From the NCBI GenBank assembly GCA_023410155.1, contig JAEYQF010000130.1, forward strand, positions 1-7,108: a DNA stretch of 7,108 nucleotides, written 5' to 3'. Positions 1-6,731 of this stretch are shown here, in pieces; position 1 is the first letter of the stretch; the number at the start of each line of letters is the position of its first letter. The notes below the pieces were generated by a model that saw nothing but the letters and a program-made list of their open reading frames with translations, was not told the DNA's origin and searched no databases. Source of the stretch: Verrucomicrobiota bacterium. Its GTDB lineage: Bacteria > Verrucomicrobiota > Verrucomicrobiia > Opitutales > Opitutaceae. The translations under genes and the position numbers were made by a program.

Positions 1-2560
1 GCGTGAGATCGAGCACGCCCGCCGGCCGGTGACGCTCGATCCACGTTTGCAGTGCGTGCACCCGCATGCGCAGCGCAATGTCGAGCACGAGTGGACCGTA
101 TTCGATGAGGAGATTCGCGTCTCCAGAACGTCGATACACGACCGCGGGCGAGGTGGGCCGCTCGGGAATCGCGTGGAGAATGGCGGGTTCGGGAGGAGTG
201 GCAGGTTGCCCGGCAGGGACACCTCGCCCCACCTTCTTCTTCGCAGGTGCAAGCGACTCGATTTCCGCATCCTGCGCCATGAGAAGGACCCTGGCCTCCT
301 CGGCGGTGAGCGGAACGAAACGAACTTTGTCGCCAGGCTTGAGCTGGCCCATCTTCCAGAGCTCACCGCTGGCGATCGTCGCCGGACACACGAACCCGCC
401 GCAACTCGGGCCGTCGGGACCGAGGATGATCGGCATGTCGCCCGTGAAATCGATCGCGCCGATCGCGTAGGCGTTGTCGTGGATGTTCGATGGGTGCAGC
501 CCTGCCTCGCCGCCGTCCCGTCGCGCCCATTGCGGCTTCGGTCCGATCAAGCGAACGCCGGTGCGGGCGGAATTGTAATGAACCTCGTAGGTCGCGCTGA
601 ACAGCGTCGTGACGTCGTCGTGGGTGAAGAAATCCGGCGCGCCGTGCGGACCGTAGAGCACACCGATTTGCCACTCGCGCGTCAGCGGCGAGTGCACGGA
701 GGCTGGCGCACGCAGCAGCGGGGCCTGATCCGTCACACCTGCCGGCGTGAGTCGGTTCACTCGCAGCACGTCGCCGGTGCGCAAGGCGCGTCCGGCGTGG
801 CCACCGAAGAGGCCGAGTGTGAACGTGCTCTTGCTGCCGAGATAGTCAGGCAGATCCAAGCCGTGCCTCACGGCCACATACGTGCGCAGACCCGCGCCCG
901 CGATCGTCCCGAGCCGGAGCGTCTGTCCGGCCTTCACGCGGAACGCGCGGTAATACGGCGCCGGTCTGCCATCGACAGTCGCGATCATCTCCGCTCCGGT
1001 GAGCGCCACGATGGCCGTCGTGTTGAACCGCAACGTCGGACCCTGCACGGTGCACTCGAGGCCGGCAGCGGTGTCAGGGTTGCCGACGAGACGGTTGGCA
1101 AAACGAAATGAGCGCGCGTCCATCGGGCCGGACGGCGGCACCCCCACGTCCCAGTAGCCGAGCCGACCCGGGTAATCCTGAACCGTGGTCTGCGTGCCGC
1201 CTTCGAGCACCTCGATCGTCGACGCGCGGTAAGGCAGGCCGGCGAGGTATTTGGTGGTGACACCGCCGCGCGCGAAGCCATCGGAGGCGACGATCTGCCG
1301 AAGATAATCGAGGTTCGTCTCCAAACCGTGGATACGCGTGTCGGCGAGAGCGACTTCGAGTCGGTGCAGCGCGTCGGCGCGGTCGGCGCCTTTCACGATC
1401 ACCTTGGCAAGCAGCGGATCATAAAACGCCGAGACCTCCGCGCCCCGCTCCACCCACGTCTCGATGCGCGCGGATGGAGCGAAGTGCACGTCGGTGAGGG
1501 TGCCGGCAGCGGGTTGAAAGTTCTTGCCCGGATCTTCGGCGTAAACGCGCACCTGAATCGACGCGCCCTGCGGCTGCGGTTTCCAGTTCGCGAGGTCGAG
1601 CGCGTCCTCGGCCGCGCGTATCATCCATTCGACGAGATCGACGCCGGTCACCTCTTCGGTGACGCCGTGCTCGACCTGAAGACGCGTGTTGACCTCGAGA
1701 AAGTAGAACTCGCCCGTGGCGTTGTCGTAAACGAACTCGACCGTGCCGGCATTGCGATAGCCCGCGGCATTGCCAAGTCGGGCGGCGCTCTCGAGCAAGC
1801 GCGTGCGCTGCTCGTCCGTGAGACCAGGCGCAGGTGTTTCCTCGATGACCTTTTGGTTTCGGCGCTGCACCGAGCAATCGCGCTCGCCGACGGCGACCAC
1901 GTGGCCGTGCGAGTCACCAAAGATCTGCACCTCGATGTGCCGCGCGTGTTCGACGAATTTCTCGAGGAAGATTCCGCCTTCCTTGAAGTTGTTCTTCGCG
2001 AGCCGCCCGACGGCAGCAAACGCGGCGGACAGCTCGGCAGGTTTGCGGATGAGCGACATGCCGATGCCGCCGCCGCCGGCGGTGCTCTTGAGCATCACGG
2101 GATATCCGATGCGCGCAGCCTCGGCCTTGGCGTGTTCCTCGTCCTCCAGCAAAGCGGAGCCCGGCAGGAGCGGAACGTTGTGTTTCTGCGCAATCTCGCG
2201 GGCCGCGTGTTTCAGGCCAAACATGCGCATCTGGTCGCCGGTGGGCCCGATGAACACGATCCCGGCGGCAGCACACGCATCGGCGAAGCCGGGATTTTCC
2301 GACAGAAAACCGTAGCCCGGGTGAATCGCCTGCGCGCCGGTGGATTTCGCGGCCGCGATGATTTTCTCCGCATCGAGGTAACTCTGCGCGGCGGGCGCGG
2401 CGCCGAGGTGCACGGCTTCGTCCGCTTGGTGGACATGGAGCGAGTGCTTGTCGGCGTCGGAGTAAACCGCGACGGATTTGATACCGAGGCGGCGCAACGT
2501 GCGAATCACGCGGCACGCGATGGCGCCGCGGTTCGCGATTAGGACCTTCGAGAAAGGCAT
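1..2560 (-). CDS. uca: Guanidine carboxylase (urea carboxylase family), biotin-dependent; 3' end cut by window edge
   Basis: Cytoplasmic enzyme that uses ATP, bicarbonate and biotin to carboxylate guanidine (or urea). The frame is open from the ATG at 2560 to the edge, 853 residues of the roughly 1200 usual for the family. Residues 1-445 are a biotin carboxylase/ATP-grasp domain: KVLIANRGAIACRVIR at 5-20, HPGYGFLSEN at 80-89, glycine loop around K158-GGGG-G, H208, K237, E275, E289, N291 and catalytic R293 in NTRLQVEH, all matching the E. coli AccC active site. Residues about 449-765 are a KipA/PxpC-like carboxyltransferase half, starting EGGTQTTVQDYPGRLGYWD. A Lys/Ala/Pro-rich linker (771-806) leads to the start of the KipI-like half (VVYRRSGDANLLIEYGP). 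The biotinyl domain lies outside. D704 in GAIDFTGD occupies the place where I recall urea carboxylases having Asn, which favours guanidine. An in-frame TGA just upstream rules out an earlier start; no clear ribosome site is seen. It is the last gene visible in the cluster. Confidence 0.95.
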   Translation of the reverse strand, partial: MPFSKVLIANRGAIACRVIRTLRRLGIKSVAVYSDADKHSLHVHQADEAVHLGAAPAAQSYLDAEKIIAAAKSTGAQAIHPGYGFLSENPGFADACAAAGIVFIGPTGDQMRMFGLKHAAREIAQKHNVPLLPGSALLEDEEHAKAEAARIGYPVMLKSTAGGGGIGMSLIRKPAELSAAFAAVGRLAKNNFKEGGIFLEKFVEHARHIEVQIFGDSHGHVVAVGERDCSVQRRNQKVIEETPAPGLTDEQRTRLLESAARLGNAAGYRNAGTVEFVYDNATGEFYFLEVNTRLQVEHGVTEEVTGVDLVEWMIRAAEDALDLANWKPQPQGASIQVRVYAEDPGKNFQPAAGTLTDVHFAPSARIETWVERGAEVSAFYDPLLAKVIVKGADRADALHRLEVALADTRIHGLETNLDYLRQIVASDGFARGGVTTKYLAGLPYRASTIEVLEGGTQTTVQDYPGRLGYWDVGVPPSGPMDARSFRFANRLVGNPDTAAGLECTVQGPTLRFNTTAIVALTGAEMIATVDGRPAPYYRAFRVKAGQTLRLGTIAGAGLRTYVAVRHGLDLPDYLGSKSTFTLGLFGGHAGRALRTGDVLRVNRLTPAGVTDQAPLLRAPASVHSPLTREWQIGVLYGPHGAPDFFTHDDVTTLFSATYEVHYNSARTGVRLIGPKPQWARRDGGEAGLHPSNIHDNAYAIGAIDFTGDMPIILGPDGPSCGGFVCPATIASGELWKMGQLKPGDKVRFVPLTAEEARVLLMAQDAEIESLAPAKKKVGRGVPAGQPATPPEPAILHAIPERPTSPAVVYRRSGDANLLIEYGPLVLDIALRMRVHALQTWIERHRPAGVLDLT

Positions 2561-2634
2561 GGAGAGAGTTCGAGATCAGGAAATCAGGAGAAGGAGCTCG
2601 GAACGCGGCTCCCCTGATTTCCACATGAAGGGAA
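2561..2634 (-). other. Gap between UAAP1 and carboxylase with inverted repeat and ATCAGG copies
   Basis: These 74 bases contain an exact 9-bp inverted repeat, GAAATCAGG at 2580-2588 and CCTGATTTC at 2613-2621, with a 24-base spacer. Related copies sit at 2572-2580 (GAGATCAGG) and 2631-2639 (GGAATCAGG, reaching into the end of UAAP1). No T-run follows the stem, so it is not a standard terminator. It could be an intercistronic RNA hairpin that stabilises or tunes the carboxylase message, or a protein-binding site. There is no Shine-Dalgarno sequence before the carboxylase ATG. Confidence 0.5.
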
Positions 2635-3294
2635 TCAGGTGTTCCAAATCAGCACCTCGACCGGCGTCGGATTCCAGCCGTTGCAGGGGTTGTTGAGCTG
2701 CGGGCAGTTCGAGATCAGGCACACGACGTCCATCTCGGCGCGCATCTCCACGTATTTGCCGCCGGCGGAGACGCCGTCCTCGAACTTCAACCCGCCCTCG
2801 GGCGTGACCGGGACGTTCATGAAGAAATTGATGTTCGGCGGGAGGTCTCGCTTGGAGAGATCGAAGTTCGAATCCGGCCAGGTCGCCAGCGCGAGCAGGA
2901 AGCTCTGACGACAGGCGTGCATGTGCCGGGTCTTGTGCCCATAGCGCATGGTGTTGCTCTCGCACGAGCAGGCGCCGCCCAGGGTATCGTGACGTCCACA
3001 CGTGTCGGCGGTGATCGTGAGCATCGTCCGCCCTTCGTTCGACATCAGCTTCGTGCCGGTGGTCAGATAAATGCCGCCCTGCTCGCGGATGGTGTCCTGC
3101 GCACTGTAACGCTCCGAAAAATCGTCGGCGCGGTAAAAGAGTGTATCCGCAGCTTGGTTACCTTCGAGGTCGACGATCCGCAGGACCTGGCCGGCCTTGA
3201 TCTTGTGAATCCAGTAATCGCCCGCCGGGATGACGCGCCGGTAAACGGCCGCGCCGGGTTGGAGCGCACTTTCGGTGTAAATGAGCGTGCTCAT
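2635..3294 (-). CDS. cgdA: Carboxyguanidine deiminase subunit, urea carboxylase-associated protein 1 (UAAP1, DUF1989)
   Basis: Subunit of the two-part carboxyguanidine deiminase, which hydrolyses carboxyguanidine to allophanate and ammonia in the cytoplasm. The 219-residue product is full length for UAAP1. Recognisable family stretches are DLEGNQAADTLFY (42-54), ERYSAQDTIREQG (61-73), TADTCGRHDTLGGACSCES (95-113), RHMHACRQSF (123-132), PPNINFFMNVPVTPEGGL (152-169) and MRAEMDVVCLISNCPQLNNP (184-203). C99, H102 and C197 are likely metal ligands, judged from the DUF1989 family; that role is inference. C109, C111, C128 and C204 are further cysteines not shared with UAAP2. The ATG lies one base after the UAAP2 stop (TGACATG), so the two subunits are probably made by coupled translation in matching amounts. 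The gene name follows published CgdAB usage; which letter goes with which subunit is from memory. Confidence 0.93.
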   Translation of the reverse strand: MSTLIYTESALQPGAAVYRRVIPAGDYWIHKIKAGQVLRIVDLEGNQAADTLFYRADDFSERYSAQDTIREQGGIYLTTGTKLMSNEGRTMLTITADTCGRHDTLGGACSCESNTMRYGHKTRHMHACRQSFLLALATWPDSNFDLSKRDLPPNINFFMNVPVTPEGGLKFEDGVSAGGKYVEMRAEMDVVCLISNCPQLNNPCNGWNPTPVEVLIWNT

Positions 3295-3295
3295 G

Positions 3296-4108
3296 TCAGC
3301 GGTAGAGAAGCTCCGAGTTGTAGAACGCCCGCTCGTTTTCTGGACGATACGTGCGGCAGTAATCGTCGGCTGCTGGCGGATCGGAGCGCCACGTTTGCAG
3401 CTTCACGGGCTTGGGCCCGTAACTCGCGGCGGTGTCCTGCGGATGATGGCAGGTGGTGAGGATCACGAGCAGGTCCATCTCGGCACGAAGATCGATGAAA
3501 TCCCCCGCCTTCGCGTGATCAGGTTGGAAATGCAGGCGGCCCTCTCCGTCGGCGAACACCTTGCTAAAGAAGTTCACGTTCGGAATCAGATCGCGGCGGC
3601 CGAGTCCCCATTTGGCGAGTTCGATGAGGAAATGATCCCGCGAGTTGCGGTGGGAATCGTTGCGCGCGGTCTGGTAGTTTTTTTCGCCCCACTTTTTCTT
3701 CACGATCTCCGCGGTGTCGTGGCCGCCGAGGGCGTCGTGCCAGCCGAGCGTGTCGCCCGTGATGGAGAGCATCGCGCGGCCCATGTCGGACATCAGGATG
3801 AAGCCGGTCGTGAGTTTCGACGTGTGCTGGCCCTTCAGGGTGTCGGGCATGTTGTAGCGGTCGATGAAGTCGTGCCGATTGTAGCAAACGAAAGACACGT
3901 TCGCGCCGCTCTCCAGTGCGGTGAGCCGCAACGTGCGCCCGCGCTTGAGATGGAACGACAGCGCGCCGCCCCCGGGAAGGACCTCCTCGTGCACGAGCCG
4001 GTCCGGCGCGATCTCCGCCGGCGGCATCGGCACGGGCCCGCCCGGACGCGGCGTGTCGAACGACGTGCCCGTCGGCGCGGGCGGTTGCAGGTGAATCGGG
4101 AGAGCCAT
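3296..4108 (-). CDS. cgdB: Carboxyguanidine deiminase subunit, urea carboxylase-associated protein 2 (UAAP2, DUF1989)
   Basis: Partner of UAAP1 in carboxyguanidine deiminase. From the ATG at 4108 the product has 270 residues. Family stretches include FHLKRGRTLRLTALESGANV (52-71), DRYNMPDTLKGQHTSKLT (83-100), GDTLGWHDALGGHDT (118-132), ARNDSHRNSRDHFLIELAKW (148-167), LIPNVNFFSKV (174-184) and DLRAEMDLLVILTTCHHP (206-223). It aligns with UAAP1 over most of its length, so the two are old paralogues, but the UAAP1 Cys99 position is Leu121 here while H124 and C220 remain. A GTG at 4204 would add 32 residues. I prefer 4108 because the extra stretch is AT-richer, uses codons rare in these genes (GTA, ACA, CAA), does not resemble the family and contains a possible operator. 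Neither start has a good ribosome site. The C-terminal tail after residue 241 is rich in charged and aromatic residues. Confidence 0.9.
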   Translation of the reverse strand: MALPIHLQPPAPTGTSFDTPRPGGPVPMPPAEIAPDRLVHEEVLPGGGALSFHLKRGRTLRLTALESGANVSFVCYNRHDFIDRYNMPDTLKGQHTSKLTTGFILMSDMGRAMLSITGDTLGWHDALGGHDTAEIVKKKWGEKNYQTARNDSHRNSRDHFLIELAKWGLGRRDLIPNVNFFSKVFADGEGRLHFQPDHAKAGDFIDLRAEMDLLVILTTCHHPQDTAASYGPKPVKLQTWRSDPPAADDYCRTYRPENERAFYNSELLYR

Positions 4109-4246
4109 CGGTGTTACGAAACGTTCGGTTTGTGTTACTGCAAGATCAATGCCAGCGGCGGCTCCCGAGGCGTGGTGCCCGTGGTTTGTTTCGCGTGAGT
4201 CCACCTCATCGGCGCCGCCTGGCGCGGCTCGCCAGGTCGCGCGATC
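4109..4246 (-). promoter_or_regulatory. Intergenic region before the enzyme genes, with paired GTGTTAC repeats (possible operator)
   Basis: This 138-base gap separates the regulator from UAAP2. Bases 4109-4150 are clearly AT-richer than the surroundings. They hold two exact GTGTTAC copies (plus-strand reading) at 4111-4117 and 4132-4138, whose starts are 21 bp apart, two DNA turns, flanking a small dyad AAAC-GTTCG-GTTT at 4119-4131. That layout suits binding by a dimeric or tetrameric regulator, and the gene next door encodes a ribbon-helix-helix protein. I see no convincing sigma-70 promoter; TTGATC or TTGCAG could serve as a -35 box but neither has a good -10. If translation began at the GTG at 4204 instead, this stretch would be coding. 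Confidence 0.4.
4218..4236 (-). other. Hairpin just after the regulator gene
   Basis: A perfect 7-bp stem, CCTGGCG at 4218-4224 and CGCCAGG at 4230-4236 with a 5-base loop, begins 10 bases past the regulator stop codon. It would form in the minus-strand transcript. No run of T follows in either direction, so it is at best a weak or Rho-aided terminator, an mRNA-stabilising end or an attenuator separating the transporter and regulator genes from the enzyme genes. Confidence 0.5.
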
Positions 4247-4720
4247 CTAAAGCAGCGGCGGCATGCCCGTCGCTGTGAGATTCAGCTTTCCGTTCTTCAC
4301 GCCGCGACAGGTGACGAGCTCGTCGGCCATCTTCTGCAGCTGGCGGGCCGGGCCCTGCACGAGCAGCACTTCCATATAGTTATGGTGTTCGAGGTGCACG
4401 TGCATGCTCGTGACGACCATGATGTAGTATTTGTGCTGGATCGCCGCGAGCCGCGCCTGAAGGCCCTTCTTTCGATAATCGTAGACGAGGCTGATCGTGC
4501 CCGCGACCGACTCGGTGCCGAGCTGGCTCGCGTATTCCACGAGGCCCTCGCGGGCGAGAGCGGCCACCGCCTGCGAGCGGCTCTGGTAGCCGCGGCGCTC
4601 CACCATCGTGTCGAGTTCGTCGAGCAGACTCTCGGGCAAGGAAACGCTGAAGCGGACTACTTTGTCGGAGGGCGGGCGCGGCATGACGGAGGGAGGCGTT
4701 GGGGTATTCGCAGGACTCAT
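4247..4720 (-). CDS. NikR-like ribbon-helix-helix transcriptional regulator with altered metal site
   Basis: DNA-binding regulator of the NikR family, 157 residues from the ATG at 4720. Residues about 20-62 form a CopG/ribbon-helix-helix domain (VRFSVSLPESLLDELD, then a helix with SRSQAVAALAREGL). Residues about 70-150 form the ACT-like sensor domain. Aligned with E. coli NikR, nickel ligands H76, H87 and H89 are kept as H96 (in IQHKYY), H107 and H109 (in MHVHLEHHNY), but ligand C95 is Tyr115. A nearby Cys (C138) lies in another part of the fold. A Pro-rich tail of about 19 residues precedes the DNA-binding strand. The start is chosen because GAAGG lies 9 bases upstream; a TTG at 4744 would add 8 residues. 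The gene sits 42 bases after the ATPase gene and before the enzyme genes, so it probably controls this cluster. Its effector is unknown; loss of the Cys argues against ordinary nickel sensing. Confidence 0.9.
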   Translation of the reverse strand: MSPANTPTPPSVMPRPPSDKVVRFSVSLPESLLDELDTMVERRGYQSRSQAVAALAREGLVEYASQLGTESVAGTISLVYDYRKKGLQARLAAIQHKYYIMVVTSMHVHLEHHNYMEVLLVQGPARQLQKMADELVTCRGVKNGKLNLTATGMPPLL

Positions 4721-4729
4721 GTCAGCCAG

Positions 4730-4734
4730 CCTTC
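4730..4734 (-). promoter_or_regulatory. Ribosome binding site of the NikR-like regulator
   Basis: GAAGG on the minus strand ends 9 bases before the ATG at 4720. It is the only reasonable Shine-Dalgarno match before any gene in the window and decides for this start over the TTG at 4744 and the ATG at 4684. Confidence 0.55.
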
Positions 4735-4762
4735 GATTGAACAAGCATGCGCGTGCACTCGC

Positions 4763-5671
4763 CTACTCCACTTCGTCGCCGACATCGGTGAGCCGCACGA
4801 TCGGCAGCCGCTCGACCTGTGGCGTTTCGCGTTTGGGATGTATCAACGCGTCGAGTCGCCGGCGCGTCGCGAGGAATTCAGGAGAGGTCAATTGCTCCAG
4901 CGAACGCGGGCGCGGCACCGGCACTTCGATCACTTCCTGCACCTCACCAGGATTCGCCTTCAGCACGAGGATGCGGTCCGCGAGGAAGATCGCCTCGTCG
5001 AGGTCATGCGTGATGAAGAGCACCGTCACGTTCACATTGCGCCAGATTTCCAAGAGATGCGCCTGCATCTGGGCACGCGTTTGCGCATCGAGTGCGCCGA
5101 ACGGTTCGTCCATGAGCAGGATTCGTGGATTGGCCGCGAGCGCACGTGCGATGGCGGTGCGTTGCTTCATGCCGCCAGAGAGTTGGGCAGGAAACGCATC
5201 GGCGAACGCGCCGAGCCCCACGAGGTCGATCCATTGCCGTGCTTCGCGATCGGCGGCGTCGCGACTCATGCCCGCCATCTCGAGGCCGAACATCACATTG
5301 CGCTTCACCGTGAGCCACGGGAACAGCGTGTAACCTTGGAAAACCATGCCGCGCTGCGGGCACGGCCCCGACTCCTCCTTGCCGTCGACCAGCATGCGAC
5401 CGGAGGTTTGTTCATCGAGCCCGGCGATAATGCGGATCAACGTGGATTTGCCGCAGCCCGAGGGCCCGATCACGCATACGAACTCGCGCCGATGCACTTG
5501 AAACGAGATGTCCCGCAAGGCCGTGACCGGCCCGTTTTCGCCCATGAACTCGCGCGTGAGGTGCTGCACGTCCAGCACCACGGGGCGTTCCTTGATCTTC
5601 CGAAAGCGCTCGGCGACCGCGGGCGCCTGCGCCCGGTAGTCGGGCAAATCTGGATACGCGGGCACACTCAT
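4763..5671 (-). CDS. ABC transporter ATP-binding protein, NitT/TauT (SsuB/TauB) type
   Basis: Cytoplasmic ATPase that powers the importer encoded by the two genes before it; substrate probably guanidine or a related nitrogen compound, judged from context. The 302-residue product carries every ABC motif: Walker A GPSGCGKST (69-77), Q-loop Q112, signature LSGGMKQR (164-171), Walker B ILLMDEP (184-190), D-loop GALD (192-195) and switch H222 in THDLDEA. FQGYTLFPWLTV around the Q-loop and VPVPRPR (250-256) are typical of nitrate/taurine/aliphatic sulfonate transporters. About 30 extra residues precede the usual domain start (VVLDVQHLTREF), and about 25 follow the usual end. Its ATG overlaps the permease stop codon by 4 bases (ATGA), showing coupled translation. 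Members of this group next to UAAP genes are commonly annotated as urea carboxylase-related transporters. Confidence 0.95.
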   Translation of the reverse strand: MSVPAYPDLPDYRAQAPAVAERFRKIKERPVVLDVQHLTREFMGENGPVTALRDISFQVHRREFVCVIGPSGCGKSTLIRIIAGLDEQTSGRMLVDGKEESGPCPQRGMVFQGYTLFPWLTVKRNVMFGLEMAGMSRDAADREARQWIDLVGLGAFADAFPAQLSGGMKQRTAIARALAANPRILLMDEPFGALDAQTRAQMQAHLLEIWRNVNVTVLFITHDLDEAIFLADRILVLKANPGEVQEVIEVPVPRPRSLEQLTSPEFLATRRRLDALIHPKRETPQVERLPIVRLTDVGDEVE

Positions 5672-6717
5672 GCGGCTGCCCCCGGCGCCGAAGGTTTGTC
5701 AGGAAACAGCACGACGTCGCGACCAGCCACGAGCCGCTGGAAGAAGGAGCGAAAGCGGCTCGGTCGCGGATTCTTCCACGCGAAAAGACGCGCGCCCAAG
5801 AACGCGAGCACCTGATCCGTTACGAGTCCGATCACGCCGATGATGAGGATCGCGGCATAAACATTGTCGAAGTTCCGATACTTGGCCTGCTGGTTGATGA
5901 AAAAGGTTATGCCCGAGCTCACGCCGACCACCTCGGCCACGATCAGATACGTCCAAGCCCAGCCGAGCAGGATGCGCAGGTCGTTGTAGAGGTCCGGGAG
6001 ACTCGCCGGCACCAACACCCGCCACACGAGCTGACGCCGCTTCGCGCCGAGCGTCTGCGCGGCCTCGAGCAGGCCGCCGTCGACCTTGCGCACGGTGTTC
6101 GCCACCACCAGCACCTGTTGGAAGAAGGTCCCGATCACGATGATCGCGATCTTCGGCTCCAGGTGAATGCCGAACACCGCCACCATCAGTGCCCCAAACG
6201 CCGGCGCCGGCATGTAGCGCACGAAATCGACAAACGGCTCCGTAGTGCGCGACACCGCGGCAAACGCTCCACACAAGATCCCGAGCGGCACTCCCACGGC
6301 CGAGGAAATCAGGAATCCCCAGAAGATCGTCCGGATGCTCATCCACAAACTCTCGTGCAGCCAAAGATCGCCGCGCAGCACCGGTTTGGTCGTAAACGCC
6401 GTGTAGAGCGCACGGCCTACCTCGTGCGGCGCCGGCAGGAAGATGGGATTACTCCGGACTCCCTCGGGCACCTCACCGCCGCTCGCCCTCGCCGCTGCGA
6501 CCTCACGCGCGAAATCCTCCTTTGGCACGAGCTGACCAGGCCGCATCCAGGCGACTGCGCCCGGCTCGACGACCTTCACAACCGGGTGCCAGATCCAAGG
6601 CACATAGCTCACCACGCCCCACAGCCCAAGCGGCAGCACAAATGCGAGCACCGCCAGCAGCCGGCGCGATGACGCAGAGACGTCGTGCCGGACCTGGAAC
6701 CATCGCTTGCGAGTCAT
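5668..6717 (-). CDS. ABC transporter permease, NitT/TauT (SsuC/TauC) type
   Basis: Inner-membrane subunit of the importer. From the ATG at 6717 it has 349 residues, longer than the roughly 260 usual for SsuC-like permeases. A first hydrophobic segment at about 20-40 is followed by a hydrophilic stretch of about 80 residues (41-120) before the core, with further membrane segments near 126-150, 168-184, 188-207, 250-266 and 286-310. The EAA motif that docks the ATPase is at 218-241 (EAAQTLGAKRRQLVWRVLVP). The C-terminal tail (about 312-349) is basic and then Pro/Ala-rich. A GTG at 6735 would add 6 residues, but it lies inside the arm of a strong hairpin, so I prefer the ATG. No Shine-Dalgarno sequence is evident. 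It overlaps the ATPase gene by 4 bases. Confidence 0.93.
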   Translation of the reverse strand: MTRKRWFQVRHDVSASSRRLLAVLAFVLPLGLWGVVSYVPWIWHPVVKVVEPGAVAWMRPGQLVPKEDFAREVAAARASGGEVPEGVRSNPIFLPAPHEVGRALYTAFTTKPVLRGDLWLHESLWMSIRTIFWGFLISSAVGVPLGILCGAFAAVSRTTEPFVDFVRYMPAPAFGALMVAVFGIHLEPKIAIIVIGTFFQQVLVVANTVRKVDGGLLEAAQTLGAKRRQLVWRVLVPASLPDLYNDLRILLGWAWTYLIVAEVVGVSSGITFFINQQAKYRNFDNVYAAILIIGVIGLVTDQVLAFLGARLFAWKNPRPSRFRSFFQRLVAGRDVVLFPDKPSAPGAAA

Positions 6718-6731
6718 GAGAGAAAAGTAAC

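Noticed and set aside
29..1111. Long plus-strand open frame (360 residues)
   Set aside because: It is antisense to the carboxyltransferase part of the carboxylase, is rich in Arg and His as expected from reversed GC-rich codons, and resembles no family I know.
1328..2542. Long plus-strand open frame (404 residues)
   Set aside because: It is antisense to the biotin carboxylase domain, whose motifs are intact on the minus strand.
1914..2624. Minus-strand open frame overlapping the carboxylase start (236 residues)
   Set aside because: It is in a different frame from the biotin carboxylase motifs, which read without a stop from 2560; no frameshift is needed to explain the gene.
2579..2626. Small upstream open frame (ATG at 2626, 16 codons) before the carboxylase
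   Set aside because: It has no ribosome site and no recognisable product; it is useful only in showing an in-frame stop that blocks an earlier carboxylase start.
3281..4198. Plus-strand open frame (305 residues) opposite UAAP2
   Set aside because: The minus-strand protein has clear family motifs; this is its antisense shadow.
4109..4246. Possible guanidine riboswitch before the enzyme genes
   Set aside because: I found none of the conserved ykkC (guanidine-I) core, the paired ACGR-loop hairpins of guanidine-II, or the guanidine-III pseudoknot sequence. A riboswitch, if present, would more likely precede the binding-protein gene outside the window.
4382..5815. Longest plus-strand open frame (477 residues)
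   Set aside because: It runs antisense across three genes and their gaps, with composition typical of a shadow frame and no recognisable domain.
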